Shown: positions 1 to 6,478, numbered from the stretch's first letter. The stretch is 6,478 bases of DNA from Acidobacteriaceae bacterium (GCA_019239585.1 JAFAZU010000650.1:1-6478), one strand, 5' to 3'. Translations and numbers: made by a program. The notes: generated from the letters alone by a model not told the origin.

Positions 1-936
1 ATCCACGGCAAAGCGCTTGAAGGAAACTTGGAGGGCGACGCGGTCGATCGCGACGTATTTGTGTTCCTGCCGCCCAGCTACTCCAAGGAGCCCTCGCGTC
101 GTTATCCAGTGGTGTACGCCTTGCACGGCTACTCCATCGGCGCCGAGCAGTGGACGCACGAGATCCATGTGCCGCAGACCATTGAGGGAGCGTTCGCCCA
201 AGGCGCGAAAGAGATGATCGTCGTGCTGCCCGATTCCAAGACGGTGCATAACGGCTCCATGTATTCGAGTTCGGTCACCACGGGAGATTTCGAGGAGTTC
301 ATTGCGCACGACGTGGTGGCCTATATCGACGCGCACTACCGCACGGTGGCCGATCAGAAGAGCCGAGGCTTAGTCGGCCACTCCATGGGCGGGTACGGCG
401 CCACCCGCATCGGGATGAAGCACCCTGACGTTTTCGGCAGTCTTTATATTATGAGTCCGTGCTGTTTGTCCCCGCGACCGTCCAGACCGGCAAACCCCGA
501 CAATGAAAAAGCGCTCGAAGCCGTCAAAACGGCGGAGGATTCGGCCAAGCTGCCCTTTATGTTGCGCGCTCAACTGGCGTCTGCAGCCGCCTGGTCACCC
601 GATCCTAAGAATCCACCACTTTACCTGGACCTGCCCATGAAAGACGGCGTACCTCAGCCCGAGGTCCTGGCAAAATGGACGGCCAATGCGCCTCTGGCTT
701 TCGCGGACCAGTATATTGATCATTTGCGCCAGTATCGCGCCATTGCGATCGATGTAGGCGACCAGGACGGCTTACGCATTGATACCGGCAAACTGCATGA
801 GGTTCTGAACAAGTATGGAATTACACACAGCTTCGCAGTGTATGCGGGAACGCACACCAGCCGGGTGGCGGACCGGTTTCAGAATCACGTGATGAAGTTT
901 TTCAGCCAGAATCTTTGCTTTCCGGGAGGATGCTAA
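1..936 (+). CDS. Esterase, alpha/beta hydrolase of the esterase D / feruloyl-esterase-like type (5' partial)
   Basis: The reading frame is open from base 1 and ends at TAA 934-936, so the true start and any signal peptide lie upstream; the TTG at 28 falls inside conserved sequence and is not a credible start. The visible 311 residues have the esterase D layout: strand-loop VVYALHGYS forming the oxyanion region (around residues 38-46 from the window edge), then the nucleophile elbow GHSMGG with Ser at 382-384 (about residue 128). An acidic loop GDQDG follows (codons 757-771; the catalytic Asp is probably one of its two Asp), and GTH carries His at 853-855 as the likely catalytic base. The family hydrolyses carboxyl esters, including acetyl and feruloyl esters on plant polysaccharides; the actual substrate cannot be read from sequence. 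The stop is four bases before the GH127 start, suggesting co-transcription and a shared role in polysaccharide breakdown. The C-terminal end CFPGGC has two cysteines, which is unusual but not diagnostic. Confidence 0.88.
   Translation: MHGKALEGNLEGDAVDRDVFVFLPPSYSKEPSRRYPVVYALHGYSIGAEQWTHEIHVPQTIEGAFAQGAKEMIVVLPDSKTVHNGSMYSSSVTTGDFEEFIAHDVVAYIDAHYRTVADQKSRGLVGHSMGGYGATRIGMKHPDVFGSLYIMSPCCLSPRPSRPANPDNEKALEAVKTAEDSAKLPFMLRAQLASAAAWSPDPKNPPLYLDLPMKDGVPQPEVLAKWTANAPLAFADQYIDHLRQYRAIAIDVGDQDGLRIDTGKLHEVLNKYGITHSFAVYAGTHTSRVADRFQNHVMKFFSQNLCFPGGC
924..930 (+). promoter_or_regulatory. Ribosome binding site of the GH127 gene
   Basis: GGGAGGA lies inside the last codons of the upstream esterase gene and ends 10 bases before the ATG at 941. 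It is a strong Shine-Dalgarno match, supports ATG 941 as the start, and fits translational coupling between the two genes. Confidence 0.7.
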
Positions 937-940
937 AAGT

Positions 941-2944
941 ATGAAGACATCGCTTAAAACAAAAGTCGGAAGACGGCGCTTTCTGGCCGCCACAGTTGTA
1001 TCGACGTCCGGCGCGCTAGCGGTAGCCGCTGACAAGAAACCAATTACACAAGCGTCAGTCCCCGGTGACCCGAGTGCGCCGGAGGAGCAAGCCGGTACGG
1101 TTCCGAGTTCTCCGCCTTTTGACGCGCCGATTCAGTTTACGAGACAAGAGGCCCCCTTACGTGTAAAGCCATTTGCGCTCACGCAGGTTCGCTTGTTGCC
1201 CAGTGCGTTCCTGGACGCGCAGGAAGCGAACCGGTCCTTGCTGCACCGGTACTCGGCTGACCGGCTGCTTCACAATTTTCGTGTCAATGCAGGCTTGCCC
1301 TCCTCCGCCGAACCCCTGGGCGGGTGGGAGAAACCCGATTGCGAACTGCGTGGACATTTCGTCGGCCACTATCTCTCTGCTTGTGCTTTAATGCACGCCG
1401 CCACGGGCGATGCGGAACTGAAATCCAAGGCGCAATACATGGTAGGCGAGTTGGCGAAATGCCAGGAACGTCTGGGGGGAGGATATCTCAGCGCGTTTCC
1501 GGTGGAACTGTTCACGCGCCTCAACAACCGCAAGCACGTTTGGGCTCCTTTCTACACGTATCACAAGATCCTGGCCGGAATGCTGGACGTGCATGAACAT
1601 TGCGGAAATGCACAAGCCCTCACAGTGGCGGAAGGCATGGCCCGGTGGGTGGATCAATGGACAGCCGCCGTCTCTCCGGAACACATGCAGATGGTTCTTG
1701 ATGAAGAGTTCGGCGGGATGAATGAGGCGTTATATAACTTATCGGCATTCACGGCCAACCCGCAGTATGCGTCTGTGGGCGATCGATTTACCAAGAAGCG
1801 CTTTTTTAATCCTCTGGCACTGCGCCAGGATCGCCTGAGAGGCCTGCATACCAATACTCATATCCCGCAGGTGATCGGCGCGGCGCGGCGCTATGAGCTG
1901 AGTTCCGACCGGCGTTTCTACGAAGTCGCGGACGCCTTCTGGACCGAAGTAGCCGAAACCCGCACGTATGTGACGGGGGGAACCAGTAACAATGAAGGCT
2001 GGCTGACGGACCCCAACCATCTCGCCGAGGAGTTAACACGGGGCACGGACAGCAACGAATGTTGCTGCGTGTACAACATGCTGAAGCTGACGCGCAAGCT
2101 TTATACCTGGTCCGGCGACCCGCGACTGTTCGATTACTACGAGCGTATTCTGTACAACCATCGGCTGGGCACGATCGACACAAGCAACGGACACACCCAA
2201 TACTACTTGGGAGTGGTTCCCGGCTCGTGGCGGACGTTTGCGACCGAGGATGGCTCGTTTTGGTGCTGCACGGGAACCGGAGTAGAAGAGTACTCGAAGC
2301 TGGCAGACAGTATCTACTTTACGGACGGGAAAGACTCGCTGTATGTCAACCTGTTGATTCCGTCAGAGCTGAACTGGGCGGAGCGTGGCATTCGCATCAG
2401 GCAAACCAATCAATTTCCTGTAAGGCCGGAGACGCACATCGAAATCGAGGGACAGACGCCGCCAACGTTTACCCTCCACATCCGCATACCGAGTTGGGTG
2501 CAGACACAAGCGAGCGTATTCATTAACGACAAAGAGTCAGAAGTCTCTGCCGCCGGCGGCAGTTATCTGGTCCTCCAACGCAGGTGGCATTCCGGCGATG
2601 TGGTGCGGGTCACTTTTCCGATGCAGGTGCAGGTCGAGCGCATGCCGGATGACCCCAAGCTGCAGGCGTTTCTCTATGGCCCGCTCGTCTTAGCAGCTCG
2701 TATCAGCGCAACGAAAGTGCCGGAAAGCTTTGTTGTGGGCCGACAGGGACCCGACTTCAAGAAGCAAGGCCCGGCAACGGCCCCCACCCTGCACGCGAAC
2801 GACAAAGCTCCCGAAAGCTGGAAGCGCGTCTCCGAAGAGCACTTGCAGTTCGAAGGGGCCCGATCGGAGAGCCGCTGGTCGCTCGTTCCGTTCCATTCCA
2901 TTGGTGCCGGGGAACGTTATACGTTTTACTGGAAAGTGGTCTGA
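941..2944 (+). CDS. Tat-exported GH127/DUF1680 beta-L-arabinofuranosidase-like glycoside hydrolase
   Basis: A complete 667-residue protein, normal length for the family. The ATG follows a good ribosome binding site. The N-terminus has a twin-arginine signal (GRRRFLA, residues 10-16), a hydrophobic stretch to about residue 29, and a likely cleavage after AVA (27-29), so export by Tat is expected. Residues about 75-480 match the (alpha/alpha)6 catalytic domain and the remainder is beta-rich. Key positions by comparison with the characterised GH127 enzyme HypBA1: Glu352 in TGGTSNNEGW as possible acid/base, Glu373 and Cys375 in NECCCVYNMLKL, and Cys442-Cys443 in FWCCTGTG. In that family one Glu and three Cys bind zinc, and one of these Cys acts as nucleophile. 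The predicted reaction is release of L-arabinofuranose from plant glycans; GH146 enzymes share the motifs, so exact family and substrate are uncertain. The upstream esterase would be a logical partner. Confidence 0.92.
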   Translation: MKTSLKTKVGRRRFLAATVVSTSGALAVAADKKPITQASVPGDPSAPEEQAGTVPSSPPFDAPIQFTRQEAPLRVKPFALTQVRLLPSAFLDAQEANRSLLHRYSADRLLHNFRVNAGLPSSAEPLGGWEKPDCELRGHFVGHYLSACALMHAATGDAELKSKAQYMVGELAKCQERLGGGYLSAFPVELFTRLNNRKHVWAPFYTYHKILAGMLDVHEHCGNAQALTVAEGMARWVDQWTAAVSPEHMQMVLDEEFGGMNEALYNLSAFTANPQYASVGDRFTKKRFFNPLALRQDRLRGLHTNTHIPQVIGAARRYELSSDRRFYEVADAFWTEVAETRTYVTGGTSNNEGWLTDPNHLAEELTRGTDSNECCCVYNMLKLTRKLYTWSGDPRLFDYYERILYNHRLGTIDTSNGHTQYYLGVVPGSWRTFATEDGSFWCCTGTGVEEYSKLADSIYFTDGKDSLYVNLLIPSELNWAERGIRIRQTNQFPVRPETHIEIEGQTPPTFTLHIRIPSWVQTQASVFINDKESEVSAAGGSYLVLQRRWHSGDVVRVTFPMQVQVERMPDDPKLQAFLYGPLVLAARISATKVPESFVVGRQGPDFKKQGPATAPTLHANDKAPESWKRVSEEHLQFEGARSESRWSLVPFHSIGAGERYTFYWKVV

Positions 2945-2970
2945 TCAACAGCCGACAAGACCAGCTGATA

Positions 2971-3360
2971 CTAATGCGCATTCAAGGTAATACTCCTGAT
3001 CCAATCAAAGCCGGTGAGGGACGCTATCCCTTGCGGATCAGCTTCCAAGGTCGTGAGAGCCGCTACGAGTTAATCCTCCAGCGCTTTCATACTGCCAAAC
3101 ACTCGATTGGCAAACTATTTCTCCCGTACTTCATCCCAGAGAGGCTCGACCGGGTTCCGTTGCGGACTCCAGGGCGGCACTGGAATCAGCCGCAGGTTGG
3201 CGGGCAGCTGCAAGCGCTTGGCTCGGTGCCAGCCCAGAGCTTGGGCAATCTGGGGCGCGCTCAGACCGAGCGCGCCCCGCAGCCAGACCGCTTGCACGCG
3301 TTGAACGCGCTCAGCCCCCGATTTACTCCAGTCTCTTGTTCCTCCTTGGTCGTGTTCGAG
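2971..3360 (-). pseudogene. IS630-family transposase relic (internal deletion plus two stop codons)
   Basis: Reading the minus strand in one frame gives an N-terminal helix-turn-helix region (GAERVQRVQAVWLRGALGLS, then APQIAQALGWH) typical of IS630-type transposases. After only a few residues it jumps to the C-terminal part of the DDE domain: LPANLRLIPVPPWSP, then QRNPVEPLWDEVREK, where the Glu of NPVE is the last catalytic acid. The reading then passes a TAG (plus-strand 3115-3117) into FANRVFGSMKALED, a TAA (3070-3072), LVAALTTLEADPQGIASLTG, FDWIRSITLNAH, and a final TAG at 2971-2973. Roughly the central part of the protein, including both catalytic Asp, is missing. It is therefore a dead insertion sequence. 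It lies in the gap between two convergent genes. The upstream limit is soft: the frame is open to the TAG at 3367-3369, which is also the stop of the propeller gene. No clear terminal inverted repeats or target duplication were found. Confidence 0.82.
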
Positions 3361-3366
3361 GTGCCG

Positions 3367-4830
3367 CTAATAACCCAATGCTCTACCGATCCCGTATTGG
3401 TCACCTACTTGCGTGATGTTCCCATTCAAGTCGAAATCAATCTCCAGCAGATCTTCAGATGATCCAATGAGACCAGCTGAAGTATGCGTGCTTACCATAA
3501 AGATCTGCGTCGCGCTGGCACTGTTCTTGCCCGGTGACACGTAGCCATAATCACCCTTGATGTCAAACGTTAACCAATGCGGATGAGACGAACTCGACGG
3601 TAGAGTTAACGTCTGTTTAAAGACCGGGGCCATCGGATTCAACATGTCCCAGACATAAACATAGGTATCGTTTCCGTTCATCCAAACTTCAGTTTGATCG
3701 GGAGTCCACCCAATTCCATGCAAGAGTCCCGGATTTCCCTCTGGAGGATTGGGAATCATGGCTGTCACGATCTGGTTAGTGCTCAGATTTGCTACTTGCA
3801 TCCCCCACACACCGTTGATGTTATTGACCACGTAATGACTCTTGCTGTCAACGGCAAACGGACCCAGGACGCCTAGATAGGGACCGACCGAGGAAACGGC
3901 GTAGGTGGTCGGGTCCATTATGTACATGTACTGACCGCTCCCGTCGGTGGCATGCGTGATCTGGAAGAGTGGTCCCGATAAGGGGTACTGGGCATCGTGT
4001 GAATGATTCGATAGCTGAACGGTCCGAATGAGATCGCCCGTCGCTGCGTCGAGAACATTGATGAAGTTGCAGTTCGTGTACTCTCCTGTCGGAACATACA
4101 GGGTCTTCCCATCGGGACTCACTGCCAATCGATCCACATCCGGTGGAATGGCTCGATTCCAGAGAATTGTATCTGTTTTGAGATCAAGAGAGTAAACGTA
4201 TCCGGCACCTGTGTTGGATTGATTGTAGGACACATAGAGTTTTCCCGTCATGGCATTGGCGGCGACACCCCGAACCTCACCCACACCGCTCACCGTAGCA
4301 ATTGTTTTGAAGAGCTTATGACCAGCATCAATATCGTACACCGAGATGCTTCCTCGGACAGAGGCCTCCTGATTGACGGCATACAGAGCACGAGCGGGTG
4401 GATTTCCTGACGCTTGGCTGGTCACATTAAACTGGAGCGTGTAGGTGTCTCCCGCGCTACCCGTGCCGTTCGTGCTGCTATAGGGAATGGCTGTCAAGGT
4501 ATGCGTTCCAATGGTCAAATTGGAACAAGCTTTATAGGTCTGTGCGGCATCATTGTCGCCACAGAGACTCAACGGCGGTCCTTGGGGATCGAGGTGTGTT
4601 GCACCATCCAAGGAAAACAAAATGCTATTGGTACCGGAGACATTCGCCTTGATCGTCAAGCCAGAAGGAAGAGCCGACAAGTTGAGCGCGGCGCCGGGAA
4701 GAATGGGATCGTATCCAGAAACCGGAAGGTTGTTCAATGTGGAGACCAACGTCAGACTCTGCACCACAGGACCCGTGTTGGCCGTGGCGGGTGCCAGGAT
4801 CATGCTCTGAATCACCCCTCTTTGATTCAA
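3367..4830 (-). CDS. Secreted Ig-like plus YVTN-type beta-propeller protein (main body; 5' end frameshifted)
   Basis: This frame codes for 487 residues, counted from a TTG at 4828-4830; an ATG at 4801-4803 is the next option, but neither is likely to be the ancestral start. Residues about 22-138 resemble the Ig-like domain common in secreted bacterial proteins (VQSLTLVSTLNNLPVSGYDP, ALNLSALPSGLTI, GTHTLTAIPYS, TYTLQFNV), with Cys90 and Cys102 as a possible disulfide. Residues about 146-487 form a beta-propeller; the clearest YVTN-type blade is 233-273 (DRLAVSPDGKTLYVPTGE, then INVLDAATGDLIRTVQL). Such propellers bind ligands or partners outside the cytoplasm, and I see no catalytic motif. A signal peptide is encoded in another frame just upstream (4827-5054) and joins this frame if one C is added to the C6 run at 4840-4845; the joined protein would be about 560 residues. 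The gene looks less GC-rich than the flanking enzymes and is bracketed by two IS630-type relics, hinting at separate origin. Function is unknown. Confidence 0.78.
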   Translation of the reverse strand: MNQRGVIQSMILAPATANTGPVVQSLTLVSTLNNLPVSGYDPILPGAALNLSALPSGLTIKANVSGTNSILFSLDGATHLDPQGPPLSLCGDNDAAQTYKACSNLTIGTHTLTAIPYSSTNGTGSAGDTYTLQFNVTSQASGNPPARALYAVNQEASVRGSISVYDIDAGHKLFKTIATVSGVGEVRGVAANAMTGKLYVSYNQSNTGAGYVYSLDLKTDTILWNRAIPPDVDRLAVSPDGKTLYVPTGEYTNCNFINVLDAATGDLIRTVQLSNHSHDAQYPLSGPLFQITHATDGSGQYMYIMDPTTYAVSSVGPYLGVLGPFAVDSKSHYVVNNINGVWGMQVANLSTNQIVTAMIPNPPEGNPGLLHGIGWTPDQTEVWMNGNDTYVYVWDMLNPMAPVFKQTLTLPSSSSHPHWLTFDIKGDYGYVSPGKNSASATQIFMVSTHTSAGLIGSSEDLLEIDFDLNGNITQVGDQYGIGRALGY

Positions 4831-5054
4831 TTCATCGTTGGGGGGCCGGTGATGATGGCGGCTCCACTAGACAGCTCGGAATCTAGATCCTGTGTGCCGG
4901 AAGAGCTAGACTTTGTCGGAAGATCCAAAAGCAAGGAGGATCGTTGGTTGACAATCGTGTAAGGGCCGTCTGGAAGGGGTGGGACCGCAGTCGCCGTAGT
5001 CACAAACAGGATACTGGCAGCCAGTCTCTTTAAACTTTTTAAAGCATAAAACAT
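4827..5054 (-). pseudogene. Signal-peptide-bearing N-terminal piece of the propeller gene, separated by a -1 type frameshift
   Basis: The ATG at 5052-5054 opens 75 residues that begin with a basic stretch and a hydrophobic core (MFYALKSLKRLAASILFVTT), followed by ATA and PPLPDGPYTIVNQ: a convincing Sec signal peptide with cleavage near residue 23. The next part, PYTIVNQRSSLLLDLPTKSS, resembles the first strand pair of a ricin-B-type lectin repeat, but only about 50 residues are present, so this is weak. The frame ends at TGA 4827-4829. The last codons read GGC CCC CCA; re-reading one base, or adding one C to the run at 4840-4845, gives GPPNDELNQRGVIQ and continues directly into the main body. 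The two pieces are almost certainly one gene. The break could be a real mutation, a homopolymer sequencing error, or, less likely, programmed slippage, since C CCC CCA has the form of a -1 slippery heptamer. No strong Shine-Dalgarno precedes the ATG. Confidence 0.7.
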
Positions 5055-5084
5055 GATCTATCAACTGAGGAAAGTTCCAGAGTG

Positions 5085-5156
5085 AACTAGCATAGTACTA
5101 CCCACAAAGTAGCCATAGCACTAATGTTTACAAACTACCATAGCGCTACTGTTCAC
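5085..5156. repeat. Three imperfect tandem units, operator-like, upstream of the propeller gene
   Basis: The core CATAGYRCTA occurs three times in the same orientation: CATAGTACTA at 5091-5100, CATAGCACTA at 5114-5123 and CATAGCGCTA at 5139-5148, with starts 23 and 25 bases apart. Similarity extends on both sides (AACTAG or AACTAC or AGTAGC before, GTTTAC or GTTCAC after), so the unit is about 24 bases. TAGTACTA and TAGCGCTA are perfect 8-base palindromes and the middle copy is one base off. The array lies about 30-100 bases upstream of the ATG at 5054 of the minus-strand gene. Spacing near two helical turns and palindromic cores fit cooperative binding by a dimeric repressor or activator; I cannot name the regulator and I saw no clear -35/-10 pair. 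Confidence 0.6.
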
Positions 5157-5313
5157 CAGGATTGACCAACATACCGGATTGGGAAACCGGGGCTACGAAC
5201 AGCTCTTTTATTTGCAACAAGGGATTTGCTTTTCGGTCCCGGAGCCCGCGATGTCCTTTCAGTCATTCGGCCCTACCATGTAAGCTCTTACTTTGATTGT
5301 TTATTGAATTAAC

Positions 5314-5358
5314 CACGCGTTAAACGCGCTCAGCCCCGGTCTCTGGCCAGTGTTTCAT
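5314..5358 (-). mobile_element. Short second relic of an IS630-type transposase N-terminus
   Basis: Plus-strand 5314-5337 matches 3295-3318 at 23 of 24 bases (the difference is at 5322 versus 3303). On the minus strand the two copies align without gaps further upstream at protein level: MKHWPETGAERV here against TRDWSKSGAERV in the larger relic, including the shared Trp codon (5347-5349 and 3328-3330). Here the next codon is TAA where the other copy has CAA (Gln). Beyond RV the similarity stops. The protein-level conservation around the match argues for a transposase remnant and not a chance repeat. ATG 5356-5358 may be the original start codon of this copy. Confidence 0.6.
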
Positions 5359-5676
5359 AAAGGATGCTTATCTGCTACTCCTTACCAGAGTAGGGGGTTG
5401 CAGCCGTAAGCAGAGATGTGTTATTGAGCAATAATTCTTGAGACAGCAACTCGTTCACACGGTATGATGCGCCATCATGATGTTACGCCTAGGCCACCCC
5501 TCCAAAGGCTGGCTCTAGTCTGCTCCTGTTGCCCCTTGATGGCCAATTGGTATGAAAACAAAGATAACGCTCTTTTGCCGCCCGAGGCAGCGATGACGCA
5601 GACATGCAGGGCCATCTTGCACTTTGTGTGCGCGGTACCGCAACCGTAGCTGTTCATTCCCACTCGATGTATACAG
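5359..5676. other. Intergenic stretch without a recognisable gene
   Basis: Between the short transposase relic and the stop codon of the second esterase I see no credible coding region; the open frames on either strand are short, lack ribosome binding sites and do not resemble known proteins. Three small inverted repeats occur: CTACTC/GAGTAG at 5375-5393, ATGATG/CATCAT at 5464-5478 and the palindrome GCGGTACCGC at 5632-5641. None is followed by a T-run, so none is a convincing terminator. The preceding stretch 5157-5313 is also without a recognisable feature. Confidence 0.5.
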
Positions 5677-6478
5677 TCAATGGAAGAGTTGTGGCGCGAA
5701 GATGCGCAAATAGTCGCGCCAATTATTCCAGGCATGAAATCCTTCACTTTCGTGTGTTACCGGAGTGATTCCATACTTTTTAAGCAGTTCCACACTGGCT
5801 GCACTGTTCGTATTTGCGATGTCATATTTGCCCACGCCCACCCAGTAGAGTTTGTAAGGTTTGCCGTTAGCCTTGTACTGAGCAAGATCCGTCTTCTCTT
5901 CCTGCTCTCTCATTTGGGGAAACCAGCCGGAACTAAAAACGCCGATAGAAGAAAACAGATCCGAATGGGTCAACGAGACCGTGAGCGTCTGGAGACCGCC
6001 CATCGAAAGACCCGCTAGCGCCCGGTGCTCGCGGTCGTCATGGGTACGGTAATTTTTGTCAATATACGGAATTACGCTGCCGACCAAATCCTCGTTGAAT
6101 TTGTCATGGCCCATCGTGTTCTGCCCAGTGCGCAACTGAAAATCACGTGAGATATGCCCGGCCGGCATGACGATGATCATGGGGACAGCTTGGTGCGCTG
6201 CCAGGAGGTTGTCCAAAATAGCACCGGCACGGCCGATCGTCGGCCAAGAATCATCCGTGTCGCCGCCTCCGTGTAGCAGGTACAGCACGGGATAGTGTTG
6301 ATTACTATATTCGTATTCAGGAGGCGTATAAATGTGCATACGCCGCAATCCACCTACGGCTTTGGAGTTGTACCAGACACTGGCAATTGCACCATGCGGC
6401 ACGTCGGATTTGTATTCCAGAAATGCAGCGCCTGGGACCTCGTACATGCTCTTGACTGAATTCAATGATTCGCTTGAG
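5677..6478 (-). CDS. Esterase of the XynZ / feruloyl-esterase-like (CE1-type) family (5' partial)
   Basis: The minus-strand frame is open to the window end and stops at TGA 5677-5679, giving about 267 residues of an alpha/beta hydrolase. The TTG at 6463-6465 is inside family-conserved sequence (SLNSVKSMYEVPG), so the gene starts beyond the window, where related enzymes often carry a signal peptide and an E-set/CBM48-like domain. Visible motifs: SVWYNSKAVGGLRRMHIYTP, the oxyanion loop VLYLLHGGGDTDDSW, the nucleophile elbow GLSMGG with Ser at 6004-6006, Asp in GKYDIANTN at 5821-5823, and His in EGFHAWNNW at 5734-5736. These give a complete Ser-Asp-His triad. The family removes feruloyl or acetyl esters from xylan-type polysaccharides; many members are uncharacterised, so the substrate is an inference. 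It is transcribed towards the propeller gene but is separated from it by more than 600 bases with a transposase relic and the repeat array, so an operon is unlikely. It is a distant relative of the first esterase, not a recent duplicate. Confidence 0.9.
   Translation of the reverse strand, partial: SSESLNSVKSMYEVPGAAFLEYKSDVPHGAIASVWYNSKAVGGLRRMHIYTPPEYEYSNQHYPVLYLLHGGGDTDDSWPTIGRAGAILDNLLAAHQAVPMIIVMPAGHISRDFQLRTGQNTMGHDKFNEDLVGSVIPYIDKNYRTHDDREHRALAGLSMGGLQTLTVSLTHSDLFSSIGVFSSGWFPQMREQEEKTDLAQYKANGKPYKLYWVGVGKYDIANTNSAASVELLKKYGITPVTHESEGFHAWNNWRDYLRIFAPQLFH

Noticed and set aside
1806..2526. Open frames on both strands of about 125-155 residues inside the GH127 gene
   Set aside because: They are Cys- or Arg-rich shadow frames of a gene with clear catalytic motifs.
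2945..2970. Terminal inverted repeat of the IS630 relic
   Set aside because: I looked for a matching inverted sequence near 3340-3370 and near 5350-5400 and saw none convincing, so the element ends are left undefined.
2974..3462. 162-residue open frame on the plus strand
   Set aside because: It is antisense to the recognisable IS630 relic and runs into the 3' end of the propeller gene; its protein is low in hydrophobic order, Arg/Gln/Pro-rich and resembles nothing.
4414..4962. 182-residue open frame on the plus strand
   Set aside because: It lies antisense to the propeller gene across the frameshift; the minus strand carries recognisable domains and this one does not.
5375..5393. Hairpin CTACTC-7-GAGTAG as a terminator or tRNA-like element
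   Set aside because: The stem is only six base pairs, there is no T-run, and the surroundings cannot fold into a cloverleaf.
5632..5641. Perfect palindrome GCGGTACCGC downstream of the second esterase
   Set aside because: Ten bases with no loop and no T-run; too short to separate from chance and not a usual terminator.
5464..5747. Overlapping small open frames on both strands between the short relic and the second esterase
   Set aside because: No ribosome binding sites, no family resemblance, and the minus-strand one overlaps the 3' end of the second esterase in another frame.

Overview
The window is about 6.5 kb of bacterial chromosome with a carbohydrate-degradation theme. Two esterase-type alpha/beta hydrolases sit at its edges, a secreted GH127-type beta-L-arabinofuranosidase follows the first, and a secreted Ig-like plus beta-propeller protein lies in the middle. 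Protein style (Tat-exported GH127 enzyme, XynZ/feruloyl-esterase-like hydrolase, YVTN-type propeller with an Ig-like domain) and moderately high GC fit a plant-polymer-degrading soil bacterium, and the Acidobacteriota are my best guess. That is an inference from protein style; no rRNA or marker gene is present.

Layout. 1-936 (+): the C-terminal part of an esterase, cut by the window edge. 941-2944 (+): a GH127/DUF1680 enzyme starting four bases after the esterase stop, so the two look like one operon. 2971-3360 (-): a degenerate IS630-family transposase with two in-frame stops and the middle of its catalytic domain missing. 3367-5054 (-): a secreted propeller protein whose signal-peptide exon-like 5' piece (4827-5054) is one frame away from the main body (3367-4830), with the break at a run of six C on the coding strand. 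5085-5156: three imperfect copies of a roughly 24-base unit just upstream of that gene, looking like a multi-site operator. 5314-5358 (-): a short second relic of an IS630-type transposase N-terminus, aligned without gaps to the first relic. 5359-5676: no recognisable gene. 5677-6478 (-): a second esterase, cut at its N-terminus by the window end.

How the genes may work together. The first esterase and the GH127 enzyme could remove acyl and L-arabinofuranosyl decorations from plant cell-wall polymers, and the second esterase is of the same broad type. The propeller gene lies between two transposase relics in the same orientation and has visibly lower GC than the enzymes, so it may have arrived separately, possibly by transposition, and may now be decaying (5' frameshift).

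I found no RNA gene, CRISPR array, origin or convincing terminator. The most notable points are the paired IS630 relics, the frameshift at a homopolymer with a slippery-type heptamer, and the three-copy operator-like repeat. I do not see a clear new defence or mobile system.
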